Source: Chitinophaga sp. LS1 (GTDB lineage Bacteria; Bacteroidota; Bacteroidia; Chitinophagales; Chitinophagaceae). From it: DNA of 64,000 nucleotides. The notes below the pieces were generated by a model, which saw nothing but the letters and a program-made list of their open reading frames with translations, had not been told where the DNA came from and ran no database searches. Position numbers and translations under genes: made by a program. Below are positions 33,265 through 42,349 of this stretch, one piece after another (position 1 is the first letter of the stretch; the number at the start of each line of letters is the position of its first letter). The stretch lies in NCBI RefSeq assembly GCF_034274695.1, contig NZ_CP128362.1:5272501-5336500 (forward strand), read 5' to 3'.

Positions 33265-35664
33265 ATGCATCATAACGGGAACAATTTTCAGCCAAATCCT
33301 ATTCCCTCTACAGGTATTAATGAAGAGAGCAGTGAGAATGGCGTGGATCTAAGAAAGCTTATTGACAAATTCATTTCTAATTGGTACCTTTTTTTCATCT
33401 TCCTGATCATCTGTATTGCAATGTCGTGGATGTATATCCGCTACACGACACCTGAATATAAAGTGCAGGCCAAGATCCTGATCCAGGACGATAAGAAAGG
33501 AGGGGATATACCCGGTAAAGAGATCTTTCAGGAACTACAGCTCTTCTCGAGCAAGAGCAATGTAGACAATGAAGTGGAGATCCTGAAATCCCGTTCCCTT
33601 ATGCAGCGCGTAGTGCAGGACCTGCAACTTTATACCAGCATTACCGCCGAAGGCCATATTAAACGCAGTGAACTGTATGGCAACTCCCCATTCTATATGA
33701 CCTGGGTACATCTGAAAGATTCCCTTCGCGCGGTCAAATATACCATCAAACCCGTAGCTGACGTAACTAAATTCTCCCTCACACCCGGCAAATCCAGTAA
33801 TACCATTACTGCTGCCTGGGGAGATACTATGCACCTGAATGAAGGTGACCTGGTAATGAGAAGAAATGTCAACTATGCATTTGAAGGCACCTATACAATA
33901 GATATGACCTCTTTAGATCAGGCAGTGGAAGACTTCCAGCGCATGATCGACGTGTCTATCCCCAATAAACAAGTGAGCACCATTGACCTGAAACTGGATA
34001 CCAAAGTACCAGTGAAAGGGGAAACCATCCTTAACCGCTTTATCGACGAGTACCTGAAGGCCAGTGTAGACGATAAGAACAGAATAGCAGATAGTACTAT
34101 TGCATTCATCGATAACAGATTGGTCATAGTAGGGCAGGAGCTGAGCGGCGTGGAAAAAGAAATTCAGAATTTCAAGCAGAGCAACGAACTGACTGACCTG
34201 ACCGAACAATCTAAATTGCTCGTATCCGGTACAGGCGACTTCCTCAAACAGCTGACCGACCTCCAGGTAAAACTGAGTGTGGTAAAATCACTGGAAGAGT
34301 ACCTGAACGATGGTAAAAATAGTAAAAGAGTAGTGCCGTCAGCGCTGGTGGTTGAAGATCCTACCTTCGCAGGCATCATTGAGCGCTACAATATGCTGCA
34401 ACTGGAAAGGGAAAGACAACTGCTGTCCAGCACTGAGTCTAACCCGCTGATCAAAAATATCGATAACCAACTGGCAGGCTTACGTCAGGACCTTTCAACG
34501 AACGTAGCTTCTGTTAGAAAAAGTATTGAAGTAAGCATTCAGTCATTACAAACCCATTCAGGCGAACTGTCTCAGAAAATCAGGAAAGTGCCTGCACAGG
34601 AACGTATCTTCCTCGACTATTCCAGACAGCAATCCATCAAACAGGAATTATACCTGTTCCTGTTACAGAAACGTGAAGAGACTGCCATTTCCAAGTCATC
34701 CAACATGGCTACTGCCAGGGTGATTGACCATGCGAAAACAGTAGCCCGTCCATTCAGACCCAAACGTTCACTCGTGTACCTGATCGGATTTTTACTGGGG
34801 CTGGTATTCCCTACTCTGATCATCTATCTGAAAGAATCTCTCAGCACCCGTATCACGCACAAGGCGGATATCACTGGTACTACTACAGTTCCGATCCTTT
34901 CTGAGATAGGTCACTTCGAAGGTGGTGAAATGGTCATTGTACAACGTGACTCTGTAACCCCACTGGCAGAACAGTTCCGCGCCGCACGTACAAACCTCCA
35001 GTTCGTACTTTCCGGTGCTTCGGACAAGGTGATCCTCATGACTTCCAGTATGAGTGGTGAAGGTAAATCGCTCATCGCTACCAACCTGGCGGCGGTATTA
35101 TCCATTTCCGGTAAGAAAGTGGTGCTGATGGAACTGGATTTAAGAAAGCCAAAGATTTCCACTTACCTGGGATTGAAAAACTTCTCCGGGTTTAGTACTT
35201 ATATAATTGGTAAGACCAGCTATGAAGAGCTGATCCAGCCTTCCGGTTTTAATGAAAACTGTTTCGTGATCAGTTCTGGTCCTATTCCACCTAATCCAGC
35301 CGAGTTGTTACTCCAGGAAAAGGTAACGCAACTGTTTGAAAGACTGCGCCAGGAGTTTGACTATGTGATCATTGATACTGCACCAATCGGCCTGGTAACA
35401 GATGCACAGTTGCTGGCAAGATATGCAGATGCGACTATCTATGTAGTACGACAGAACTATACCTTCAAGCAACAGCTGCAGATCGTAAATGACCTGTATC
35501 AGCAACGTAAAATGCCGAAACTGAACATCGTGGTGAACGATGTGCGGAAAGGCGACAGAAATGGTTATGGTTACGGTTACGGATATGGTTATGGCTATGG
35601 CTACAACGTGTCTGAAACAGAAAGACCATTATTATCGAAACTGACAAAAAAAATCAGGAAATAA
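33265..35664 (+). CDS. Wzc-type polysaccharide co-polymerase and tyrosine autokinase
   Basis: 799 residues. Wzz domain with membrane helix near residue 40, long coiled-coil periplasmic part, GNVR-like region and second helix (LVYLIGFLLGLVFPTLIIYL, about 495). The cytoplasmic BY-kinase follows: Walker A SSMSGEGKS (about 593), A' VVLMELDLRKPK (about 620) and B VIIDTAPIG (about 700). The tail is a tyrosine cluster of seven Gly-Tyr pairs. It controls chain length and export by cyclic autophosphorylation. A domestic fusion, as is usual in this phylum. Confidence 0.95.
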   Translation: MHHNGNNFQPNPIPSTGINEESSENGVDLRKLIDKFISNWYLFFIFLIICIAMSWMYIRYTTPEYKVQAKILIQDDKKGGDIPGKEIFQELQLFSSKSNVDNEVEILKSRSLMQRVVQDLQLYTSITAEGHIKRSELYGNSPFYMTWVHLKDSLRAVKYTIKPVADVTKFSLTPGKSSNTITAAWGDTMHLNEGDLVMRRNVNYAFEGTYTIDMTSLDQAVEDFQRMIDVSIPNKQVSTIDLKLDTKVPVKGETILNRFIDEYLKASVDDKNRIADSTIAFIDNRLVIVGQELSGVEKEIQNFKQSNELTDLTEQSKLLVSGTGDFLKQLTDLQVKLSVVKSLEEYLNDGKNSKRVVPSALVVEDPTFAGIIERYNMLQLERERQLLSSTESNPLIKNIDNQLAGLRQDLSTNVASVRKSIEVSIQSLQTHSGELSQKIRKVPAQERIFLDYSRQQSIKQELYLFLLQKREETAISKSSNMATARVIDHAKTVARPFRPKRSLVYLIGFLLGLVFPTLIIYLKESLSTRITHKADITGTTTVPILSEIGHFEGGEMVIVQRDSVTPLAEQFRAARTNLQFVLSGASDKVILMTSSMSGEGKSLIATNLAAVLSISGKKVVLMELDLRKPKISTYLGLKNFSGFSTYIIGKTSYEELIQPSGFNENCFVISSGPIPPNPAELLLQEKVTQLFERLRQEFDYVIIDTAPIGLVTDAQLLARYADATIYVVRQNYTFKQQLQIVNDLYQQRKMPKLNIVVNDVRKGDRNGYGYGYGYGYGYGYNVSETERPLLSKLTKKIRK
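35563..35604 (+). repeat. Seven-unit Gly-Tyr codon repeat in the Wzc tail
   Basis: 42 bp of 6-base GGN-TAY units encode seven consecutive Gly-Tyr pairs. The units vary in third positions. The Tyr residues are the likely autophosphorylation sites. Confidence 0.85.
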
Positions 35665-35672
35665 ATAAAACA

Positions 35673-36671
35673 ATGGATTTAAAGGGTAAAAAGGTACTTG
35701 TAACCGGAGCTGATGGCTTTATTGGTAGTCATCTGGTAGAACGCCTGCTGGATGAAGGATGTAAAGTAAAAGCATTTGTTTATTATAACTCTTTCAACAG
35801 CTGGGGATGGCTTGATTCATTCCCAAAAGAGAAATTAGCACAACTCGAGGTATTTGCAGGTGATGTACGTGATCCAAATGGGGTACGTACTGCCATGAAA
35901 GATATCGATATTGTCTTTCATCTTGCCGCCCTTATCGCGATCCCTTTTAGCTACCATTCACCTGACTCCTATATCGATACCAATGTAAAAGGTACGCTGA
36001 ATATTGTGCAGGCGGCCAAAGACCTGGGTACCGCCCGTGTACTGGTTACCAGTACATCGGAAGTGTATGGTACTGCCCAGTATATTCCGATTGACGAGAA
36101 ACATCCCCGTCAACCTCAATCACCTTACTCTGCTTCCAAGATCGGTGCTGACTGTATTGCAGAATCTTTCTACAGAAGCTTCGACCTGCCGCTCACGATT
36201 GTAAGACCATTCAACACCTTTGGTCCACGTCAGTCCGCACGTGCTGTGATACCTACTATCATTACACAGCTGTTGAACGGTAAGGAAGAAATAAAGCTGG
36301 GAGACCTGATCCCTACACGTGATTTACTGTTTGTGAAAGATACTGCCAATGGTTTCGTGGAAATCGCGAAGAGCGATAAACTGATCGGCCATGACTGTAA
36401 TATCGCTACACAATCTGAAATTTCAGTAGGCGATCTGGCACAGGAGCTGATCAACCAGATCAATCCGAATGCAAAAATCATGACTGATAATGAGCGCTTA
36501 AGACCTGAGAAATCTGAAGTGTTCCGTTTGTACGGTGCGAATGCAAAGATCCAGGAGTATACAAACTGGAAACAGCAGTATAGCCTGAAAGATGGTCTGG
36601 CTGATACGATAGAGTGGTTTAAGGACAAAGAAAATTTAAAGCAGTATAAAGCCGATATATACAATATATGA
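35673..36671 (+). CDS. legB: LegB-like NDP-GlcNAc 4,6-dehydratase
   Basis: 332 residues, extended SDR. NAD motif TGADGFIGSHLVERL (residue 10 on), active-site TSTSEVYGTAQYIPI and YSASKIGAD with the catalytic YxxxK. The WGWLDSFP motif is shared with LegB of legionaminic acid synthesis. Acts on GDP-GlcNAc (Campylobacter) or UDP-GlcNAc. The gene overlaps legC by ATGA (36668-36671) and begins the nonulosonate cassette. Confidence 0.92.
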   Translation: MDLKGKKVLVTGADGFIGSHLVERLLDEGCKVKAFVYYNSFNSWGWLDSFPKEKLAQLEVFAGDVRDPNGVRTAMKDIDIVFHLAALIAIPFSYHSPDSYIDTNVKGTLNIVQAAKDLGTARVLVTSTSEVYGTAQYIPIDEKHPRQPQSPYSASKIGADCIAESFYRSFDLPLTIVRPFNTFGPRQSARAVIPTIITQLLNGKEEIKLGDLIPTRDLLFVKDTANGFVEIAKSDKLIGHDCNIATQSEISVGDLAQELINQINPNAKIMTDNERLRPEKSEVFRLYGANAKIQEYTNWKQQYSLKDGLADTIEWFKDKENLKQYKADIYNI

Positions 36672-37801
36672 TACCGTTATCTGTGCCAAACCTGGCGGGA
36701 AATGAATGGAAATATGTGAAAGATTGCCTGGATACAAACTGGGTATCTTCAGTAGGTAGCTATGTGAATCAGTTCGAAGAAATGTCGGCTGCCTTTACCC
36801 ATACCAAAAAGGCGATAGCGACCAGCAATGGTACCGCTGCACTACATATCAGTCTGTTACTGGCAGATGTTAAACAGGGAGACCTGGTGGTATGTCCGAA
36901 TATCACATTTGTAGCACCTGTAAACGTCATCAAATATCTGGGAGCAGATCCTGTATTGATAGATGTGGATGCCTACACCTGGCAGCTGGATGTAAACCTG
37001 TTGGAAAGTTTCCTGAGTAATAACTGTGACCTGGAAGATGACGGCGTTTATCACAAAGATAGCGGCAAGAGAGTGAGTGCTATAGTGCCGGTGCATGTAC
37101 TGGGCAATATGGTGGATATGGAGCAGTTAATGGTTTTATCAAAGAAGTTTAATATCCCGGTTGTGGAAGATGCTACAGAAGCATTGGGTTCTACCTATCA
37201 CGGTCAGCCAGCTGGTTCTATGGGGCTGTTTGGATGCCTGAGTTATAATGGTAATAAAATTATCACTACCGGTGGAGGTGGCATGATCCTTACGAATGAT
37301 GAGGAGTTGGGTAAAAAGGCGAAACACCTGACTACACAGGCTAAGTCTGACCCAATGGAATATTTTCATGACGAAGTTGGTTACAACTATCGTCTTGTAA
37401 ATATTCTGGCGGCGATGGGGGTAGCACAGATGGAACAGCTGCCTGATTTTATCGAAAGGAAAAGAGTCATTGCGGCATTATATAATGAAGGGCTGAAAGA
37501 TGTACCGGGCTTTATGTCTCAGGTGCTCACAATGGGTGTAGTAGCTAACTGCTGGCTGTATACAGCGGCATTTCCCAACAGCAGGGAATTGTTGCAATTC
37601 CTGAATCAGAAAGGTGTTCAGACACGTCCGTTCTGGGTGCCTATGAACAGGCTGCCAGCATTTGCAAATGATATATATTATTCAGAAGCCGATATCAGTA
37701 ATATGGTATATGAGCAATGTCTGAGTCTTCCGTGTTCGACAAATATTACTGACGACGAAGTGAAGACGGTCATTGCAAAAATAAAGGAGTTCTATGCCTA
37801 A
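36668..37801 (+). CDS. legC: LegC-like aminotransferase (DegT/DnrJ/EryC1)
   Basis: 377 residues, PLP-dependent sugar aminotransferase. The PLP lysine lies in SYNGNKIITTGGGG (near residue 198), with VEDATEALGSTYHG upstream and NITFVAPVNVIKYLGADPV in the N-terminal half, as in LegC. It adds the C4 amino group to the 4-keto product of LegB. It overlaps legB by 4 bp and legH by 8 bp, so translation is coupled. Confidence 0.93.
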   Translation: MIPLSVPNLAGNEWKYVKDCLDTNWVSSVGSYVNQFEEMSAAFTHTKKAIATSNGTAALHISLLLADVKQGDLVVCPNITFVAPVNVIKYLGADPVLIDVDAYTWQLDVNLLESFLSNNCDLEDDGVYHKDSGKRVSAIVPVHVLGNMVDMEQLMVLSKKFNIPVVEDATEALGSTYHGQPAGSMGLFGCLSYNGNKIITTGGGGMILTNDEELGKKAKHLTTQAKSDPMEYFHDEVGYNYRLVNILAAMGVAQMEQLPDFIERKRVIAALYNEGLKDVPGFMSQVLTMGVVANCWLYTAAFPNSRELLQFLNQKGVQTRPFWVPMNRLPAFANDIYYSEADISNMVYEQCLSLPCSTNITDDEVKTVIAKIKEFYA

Positions 37802-38429
37802 GCAGTCCCTAATACTGATAGGAGGCGGTGGGCACTGCAAATCCGTTTTGGAAGTGATCCGTACTTCAGGTAAATGGCACGTAGCAGGCATACTGGACAG
37901 AAAAGAATTGATAGGCACAAGTGTACTGGATCAAAAGATCATAGGTACAGATGATGAACTGGATGCGTACATCGCAGCAGGGCATTATTTTTTGATTACC
38001 ATTGGTCAGATAAAAAGTGCACAACCAAGACAACGTATTTTTGAATCGCTGCTGGCCAAAGGTGCGCCTATCGCAACTGTGATTGCTGATGAAAGAGGGG
38101 TATCTTCATATGCCGCGATTGGTGCAGGTACGGTTATTCATCACAGGGTATCCGTGAATGCAGATGTCATGATCGGTCAAAACTGCATCATTAACACGGG
38201 CGCAAATGTAGAACACGATTGCCGTATTGGTGATCATACACATATTTCCACTGGTGTATTACTGAATGGTAATGTGGTGGTAGGAGATACCTGCTTGCTG
38301 GGCACAGGCAGCATCGTATCGCATGGTGTGCAGATAGCAGCACAAACCATAGTAGGCGCCGGCTCCCTTGTCATCAGGGATATCACCGTTCCCGGTACAT
38401 ATGTAGGTGTTCCCTGCAAAAAAACATAG
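37794..38429 (+). CDS. legH: LegH/NeuD-family sugar N-acetyltransferase
   Basis: 211 residues. The N-terminal PglD-type Rossmann half begins LILIGGGGHCKSVLEVI. The C-terminal left-handed beta-helix of hexapeptide repeats is recognisable in VMIGQNCIINTGANVEHDC. It acetylates the 4-amino group made by LegC. The catalytic His probably lies in NVEHDCRIGDH. Confidence 0.9.
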   Translation: MPKQSLILIGGGGHCKSVLEVIRTSGKWHVAGILDRKELIGTSVLDQKIIGTDDELDAYIAAGHYFLITIGQIKSAQPRQRIFESLLAKGAPIATVIADERGVSSYAAIGAGTVIHHRVSVNADVMIGQNCIINTGANVEHDCRIGDHTHISTGVLLNGNVVVGDTCLLGTGSIVSHGVQIAAQTIVGAGSLVIRDITVPGTYVGVPCKKT

Positions 38430-38431
38430 AG

Positions 38432-39451
38432 ATGAAAAAAGTATTGATCATAGCCGAAGCCGGTGTGAATCATAATGGTAGCATGGAAAATGCTTTCAGA
38501 CTGATTGAAGCGGCAGCAGTGGCAGGTGCGGATTATGTAAAATTCCAGACTTTCAAAGCCGCAAAACTGGTGAGTAAAACCGCTCAGCAGGCCGAATACC
38601 AGGAAAAGAATATGGGTGGTAAATCAACCCAGTTCGAAATGCTGAAAAAGCTGGAAATTACCGAAGAACAGCATTATTTGTTAAAAGCCCACGCGGAGAA
38701 AAATAATATCCGCTTCCTCAGCACCGGGTTTGACGAAGAGAGTGTAGATTTCCTGGACAATCTTGGGATAGACTTCTTCAAAGTACCTTCCGGTGAAATC
38801 ACCAACTATCCCTACCTGAAACATATCGCGGCCAAAAAAAAGCCGGTGATACTGTCTACAGGCATGACTACCCTCGGAGAAATTGAAAATGCAGTGAATG
38901 TACTGCTGAATAATGGAATTCCTAAACAGCATATCCAGATCCTGCATTGCAATACAGAGTATCCAACACCCATGAAGGATGTAAACCTGCATGCCATGAA
39001 CACGATTAAGGTGGCCTTCGGGGTAGGCGTAGGGTATTCTGATCATACCCTGGGTATTGAAATCCCCGTGGCGGCAGTGGCACTGGGTGCTGAAGTGATT
39101 GAAAAACACTTTACGCTGGATAAGGAGATGGAAGGACCGGATCACAAAGCTTCTTTAAATCCGGTAGAACTAGAGCAGATGATAAGCGCCATCCGCAATG
39201 TGGAACTGGCCATGGCAGGAGACGGTTATAAGCAACCCAGCGAAAGTGAAAAGAAGAATATGGCCGTGGCGAGAAAGAGCATTCACCTGAATAAAGAGCT
39301 TGCACAGGGCACGGTGATCACAGAAAAAGATCTGTTGATGATACGCCCGGGTGACGGGATTTCACCATTTGAAATGGATAAAATTGTAGGCCGTAAGGCA
39401 GGTAAAGCCTTACAGGCATTTCATAAACTCAGTTGGTCTGATATCGCATGA
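38432..39451 (+). CDS. legI: NeuB-family nonulosonate synthase (LegI)
   Basis: 339 residues. TIM barrel with AEAGVNHNGSMENAF (near residue 8), KVPSGEITNYPYL, LSTGMTTLGEIENAV and a C-terminal SAF antifreeze-like domain (ARKSIHLNKELAQGTVITEK). Condenses a 6-deoxy-diacetamido-mannose with phosphoenolpyruvate to make legionaminic acid, or N-acetylmannosamine to make sialic acid; the LegBCH genes upstream favour legionaminic acid. Overlaps legG by ATGA. Confidence 0.95.
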   Translation: MKKVLIIAEAGVNHNGSMENAFRLIEAAAVAGADYVKFQTFKAAKLVSKTAQQAEYQEKNMGGKSTQFEMLKKLEITEEQHYLLKAHAEKNNIRFLSTGFDEESVDFLDNLGIDFFKVPSGEITNYPYLKHIAAKKKPVILSTGMTTLGEIENAVNVLLNNGIPKQHIQILHCNTEYPTPMKDVNLHAMNTIKVAFGVGVGYSDHTLGIEIPVAAVALGAEVIEKHFTLDKEMEGPDHKASLNPVELEQMISAIRNVELAMAGDGYKQPSESEKKNMAVARKSIHLNKELAQGTVITEKDLLMIRPGDGISPFEMDKIVGRKAGKALQAFHKLSWSDIA

Positions 39452-40560
39452 GAGTAGCTATTTTGACAAGTTCCAGGGCGGATTACGGAATATACAAACC
39501 GCTGATCAGGGCATTGTATGCAGATGATTTTTTTCAGACTGCCATCATTGCTTTTGGTACACATTTGTCTGCCTATCATGGGCAGACGGTGAATGCGATT
39601 GAGCAGGACGGATACAAAGTGGACTACAGAATAGCTTCGTTGCTGCTAACAGATGATGATGCATCTATCTCTACGGCGATGGGGCTGACCACCATCCGCT
39701 TTGCGGATTTCTGGCAGGCACATGCTGCAGAATTTGATATTGTGTTTTGCCTGGGTGACCGCTATGAGATGTGTGCCGCTGTGGTCGCCGGTCTCAGCTT
39801 TGGAGTGAAATTTGCACATCTGCATGGTGGCGAAACAACTTTAGGCGCTATTGACAATGTTTTCAGGCATACCATCACTATGGCATCGCATCTGCACTTT
39901 GTAGCCACCGATGTGTTTGCTAAAAGAGTATACACCTTATTGGACGATCAGCAGGCCAACGTGACGGTGACCGGCGCCCTGAGCCTGGATAATCTCAGCA
40001 GTCTTCCCTTATTGAACATAGGAGAATTCAAAGACAAATGGAATATTGACCTGGATATACCTTCTATTTTGATCACCATCCATCCGGAAACGGTGGGAGC
40101 AGGTCAGAATATTATCCATTTACAGGAAGTGCTGGGCGCACTGGAAACACTGGCATCCACGTATCAGCTGGTGATCACAATGCCAAATGCAGATACCAAT
40201 GGCAGTGTATTTCGCCAGGCATTTCAGACTCTCGGACAAGCTAATTCGGAAAAGATAAAACTGATAGAAAATTTTGGTACCCAAAGCTATTTTTCCTGCA
40301 TGCAACATGCAAGCATGCTCCTGGGAAATACCAGCAGCGGTATCATAGAAGCAGCCTCTTTTAATAAATATGTTATTAATCTGGGAGACAGGCAGAAAGG
40401 CAGACTGGTAGGTAGCAATGTGCTGCATGTACCATTCAGCAAAACTGCTATACTGGAAGCGGTTAACCACGCCGCAAAAGCAGGCCCTTACACAGGTGAG
40501 AATATTTATTTCAAGGGCGGAGCGGCAGAAAGGATCATACATACCCTTAAGCAGCTTTAA
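39448..40560 (+). CDS. legG: NeuC/LegG-like hydrolysing NDP-sugar 2-epimerase
   Basis: 370 residues. Family start TSSRADYGIYKPLIRAL, CLGDRYEM, HLHGGETTLGAIDNVFRH, HPETVGAG and GNTSSGIIEAASF. The enzyme removes the nucleotide and inverts C2 to give the free mannose-type sugar for LegI. Completes the path from NDP-diacetamido sugar to the synthase substrate. Confidence 0.94.
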   Translation: MRVAILTSSRADYGIYKPLIRALYADDFFQTAIIAFGTHLSAYHGQTVNAIEQDGYKVDYRIASLLLTDDDASISTAMGLTTIRFADFWQAHAAEFDIVFCLGDRYEMCAAVVAGLSFGVKFAHLHGGETTLGAIDNVFRHTITMASHLHFVATDVFAKRVYTLLDDQQANVTVTGALSLDNLSSLPLLNIGEFKDKWNIDLDIPSILITIHPETVGAGQNIIHLQEVLGALETLASTYQLVITMPNADTNGSVFRQAFQTLGQANSEKIKLIENFGTQSYFSCMQHASMLLGNTSSGIIEAASFNKYVINLGDRQKGRLVGSNVLHVPFSKTAILEAVNHAAKAGPYTGENIYFKGGAAERIIHTLKQL

Positions 40561-40573
40561 ACCTCAAAAAGTT

Positions 40574-41620
40574 ATGGCAGATTACAAGAAACACCTAATA
40601 AATCAGGATGCAACGCTGATGGAAGGACTGGCACGACTAAATGTGCTGGCCAGTGATACGATTTTATTTGTAGTAGATGAAGATGACAAATTAGTTGGCT
40701 CACTAACGGATGGAGATATTCGCAGAGGTTTGCTCAGAGGCTTGCAGCTTGATAGCTATGTGCGTGATTTCATTGCCAAACCCCCAAAGATCATTCAAAA
40801 AGGGAAGTACACTGTCGAACAGATCATTGAATACAGGAAGAATAATCTGAAGATCATTCCTGTGGTAGACAGCGAAGGCTGTATACAGAATATTGTGAAC
40901 TTCCGTTACCACCGTTCTTACCTGCCTGTAGATGCCATCATCATGGCCGGCGGCAGGGGAGAGCGCCTGAAACCGTTGACTGATAATACACCTAAACCGT
41001 TATTGAAAGTAGGTGATAAACCTATTATCGAATATAATATCGACAGACTCGTGAGCTATGGTATTGACGATATATGGATATCTGTACGTTACCTGGGTGA
41101 GCAGATTGAAGAGCACCTGAAAGATGGCAGTGAAAAAGGTGCTACCATCAAATACATATGGGAAGATACCCCGTTAGGTACGATCGGTGCGGTTTCCAAG
41201 GTCAGGGAATTAAGCCATGACTATGTGCTGGTGAGTAATTCAGACCTGCTTACTGACCTGAATTACGAAGACTTTTTCCTGGACTTCATTGCCAAAGATG
41301 CCATGCTCTCTATAGTGACGATTCCTTACCATGTAGAAGTGCCATATGCAGTGCTGGAAACAGATGAATCTCATGTACGCTCTTTCAAAGAGAAGCCTAC
41401 CTATACATATTATTCCAATGGAGGTATTTACCTGATGAAAAGGGAATGCCTGCACCTGATACCGGAAGGTGGATTTTTTAATGCTACAGACCTCATGGAA
41501 GCATTGATTTCAAGAGGAGATAAGGTGGCATCTTATCCCTTGCATGGTTATTGGCTGGACATTGGGAAACATGAAGATTTCAAAAAAGCACAGGAAGACA
41601 TTAAATATATTCGATTTTAG
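40574..41620 (+). CDS. ptmE: PtmE-like nucleotidyltransferase with CBS domains
   Basis: 348 residues from the ATG 14 bp after legG. Residues about 1-115 are a CBS pair (SLTDGDIRRGLLRG; KIIPVVDSEGCI); the rest is a sugar-nucleotide pyrophosphorylase starting IIMAGGRGERLKPLT. This domain order matches Campylobacter PtmE, the glucosamine-1-phosphate guanylyltransferase that makes the GDP-linked precursor of legionaminic acid. That would make the pathway GDP-dependent. The CBS domains may sense nucleotides. Confidence 0.88.
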   Translation: MADYKKHLINQDATLMEGLARLNVLASDTILFVVDEDDKLVGSLTDGDIRRGLLRGLQLDSYVRDFIAKPPKIIQKGKYTVEQIIEYRKNNLKIIPVVDSEGCIQNIVNFRYHRSYLPVDAIIMAGGRGERLKPLTDNTPKPLLKVGDKPIIEYNIDRLVSYGIDDIWISVRYLGEQIEEHLKDGSEKGATIKYIWEDTPLGTIGAVSKVRELSHDYVLVSNSDLLTDLNYEDFFLDFIAKDAMLSIVTIPYHVEVPYAVLETDESHVRSFKEKPTYTYYSNGGIYLMKRECLHLIPEGGFFNATDLMEALISRGDKVASYPLHGYWLDIGKHEDFKKAQEDIKYIRF

Positions 41621-41623
41621 TAT

Positions 41624-42346
41624 ATGCCGGTATTAGTAACAATATGTGCCCGGGGTGGTTCCAAAGGAGTACCGGGCAAGAATATCAAGCCATTGGGCGG
41701 CAGGCCGCTTATTGATTATTCTATTAAAATGGCGCAGAAGTTTGTGGCGAAATACGATGGAGTGATCGCATTGTCTACAGACGATGAAGGTATCATTCGC
41801 GTAGCTGCGGAGTGTGGTATTACTACCAATTATAAGCGCCCGGCTGAGCTGGCATCTGATACTGCCGGTAAAGTTGATGCCATTGCCGACCTCTTGTTTT
41901 TTGTGGAAGGACAGCGCAATACAAAATTCGAATACCTGCTGGACCTGGATGTAACGTCTCCTTTCCGAACGATGGAAGACCTTGATACAGCTTTCCAGGC
42001 TTTCAAAGCGGAGGAAAACGCACTCACTCTATTTTCCGTAAGTAAAGCAGGTCGTAACCCATATTTTAACATGGTGGAACAAAAGGAAAATGGATTCTAT
42101 GGCGTCGTAAAATCTGCAGGTAGTGGATTTTTGAGCCGTCAGGCATCTCCGCAGGTTTATGATATCAATGGATCCTTTTATTTTTACAGACGCTCATTTT
42201 TTGATCTGGGTACAAACAAGGTAATTACAGAAAGGTCTATGATATACGATATGCCTCATATTTGTTTCGATGTGGATCATCAGATCGATTTCGATTTTAT
42301 GGAGTATCTGGTAAATAACGGGAAGGTTGGCATTGAATTACTTTAA
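41624..42346 (+). CDS. legF: CMP-nonulosonate synthetase (LegF/PtmB/NeuA family)
   Basis: 240 residues. The cytidylyltransferase P-loop is TICARGGSKGVPGKNIKPL (residues about 5-23), with DLDVTSPFRTMEDLD and the ending FDVDHQIDFDFMEYL. It activates legionaminic acid with CTP so a transferase can add it to a glycan. Last enzyme of the cassette. Confidence 0.93.
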   Translation: MPVLVTICARGGSKGVPGKNIKPLGGRPLIDYSIKMAQKFVAKYDGVIALSTDDEGIIRVAAECGITTNYKRPAELASDTAGKVDAIADLLFFVEGQRNTKFEYLLDLDVTSPFRTMEDLDTAFQAFKAEENALTLFSVSKAGRNPYFNMVEQKENGFYGVVKSAGSGFLSRQASPQVYDINGSFYFYRRSFFDLGTNKVITERSMIYDMPHICFDVDHQIDFDFMEYLVNNGKVGIELL

Positions 42347-42349
42347 CAG

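Noticed and set aside
35563..35604. Phase-variable repeat in wzc
   Set aside because: The unit is 6 bp, so length changes keep the frame; the Gly-Tyr tail is a normal BY-kinase tyrosine cluster.
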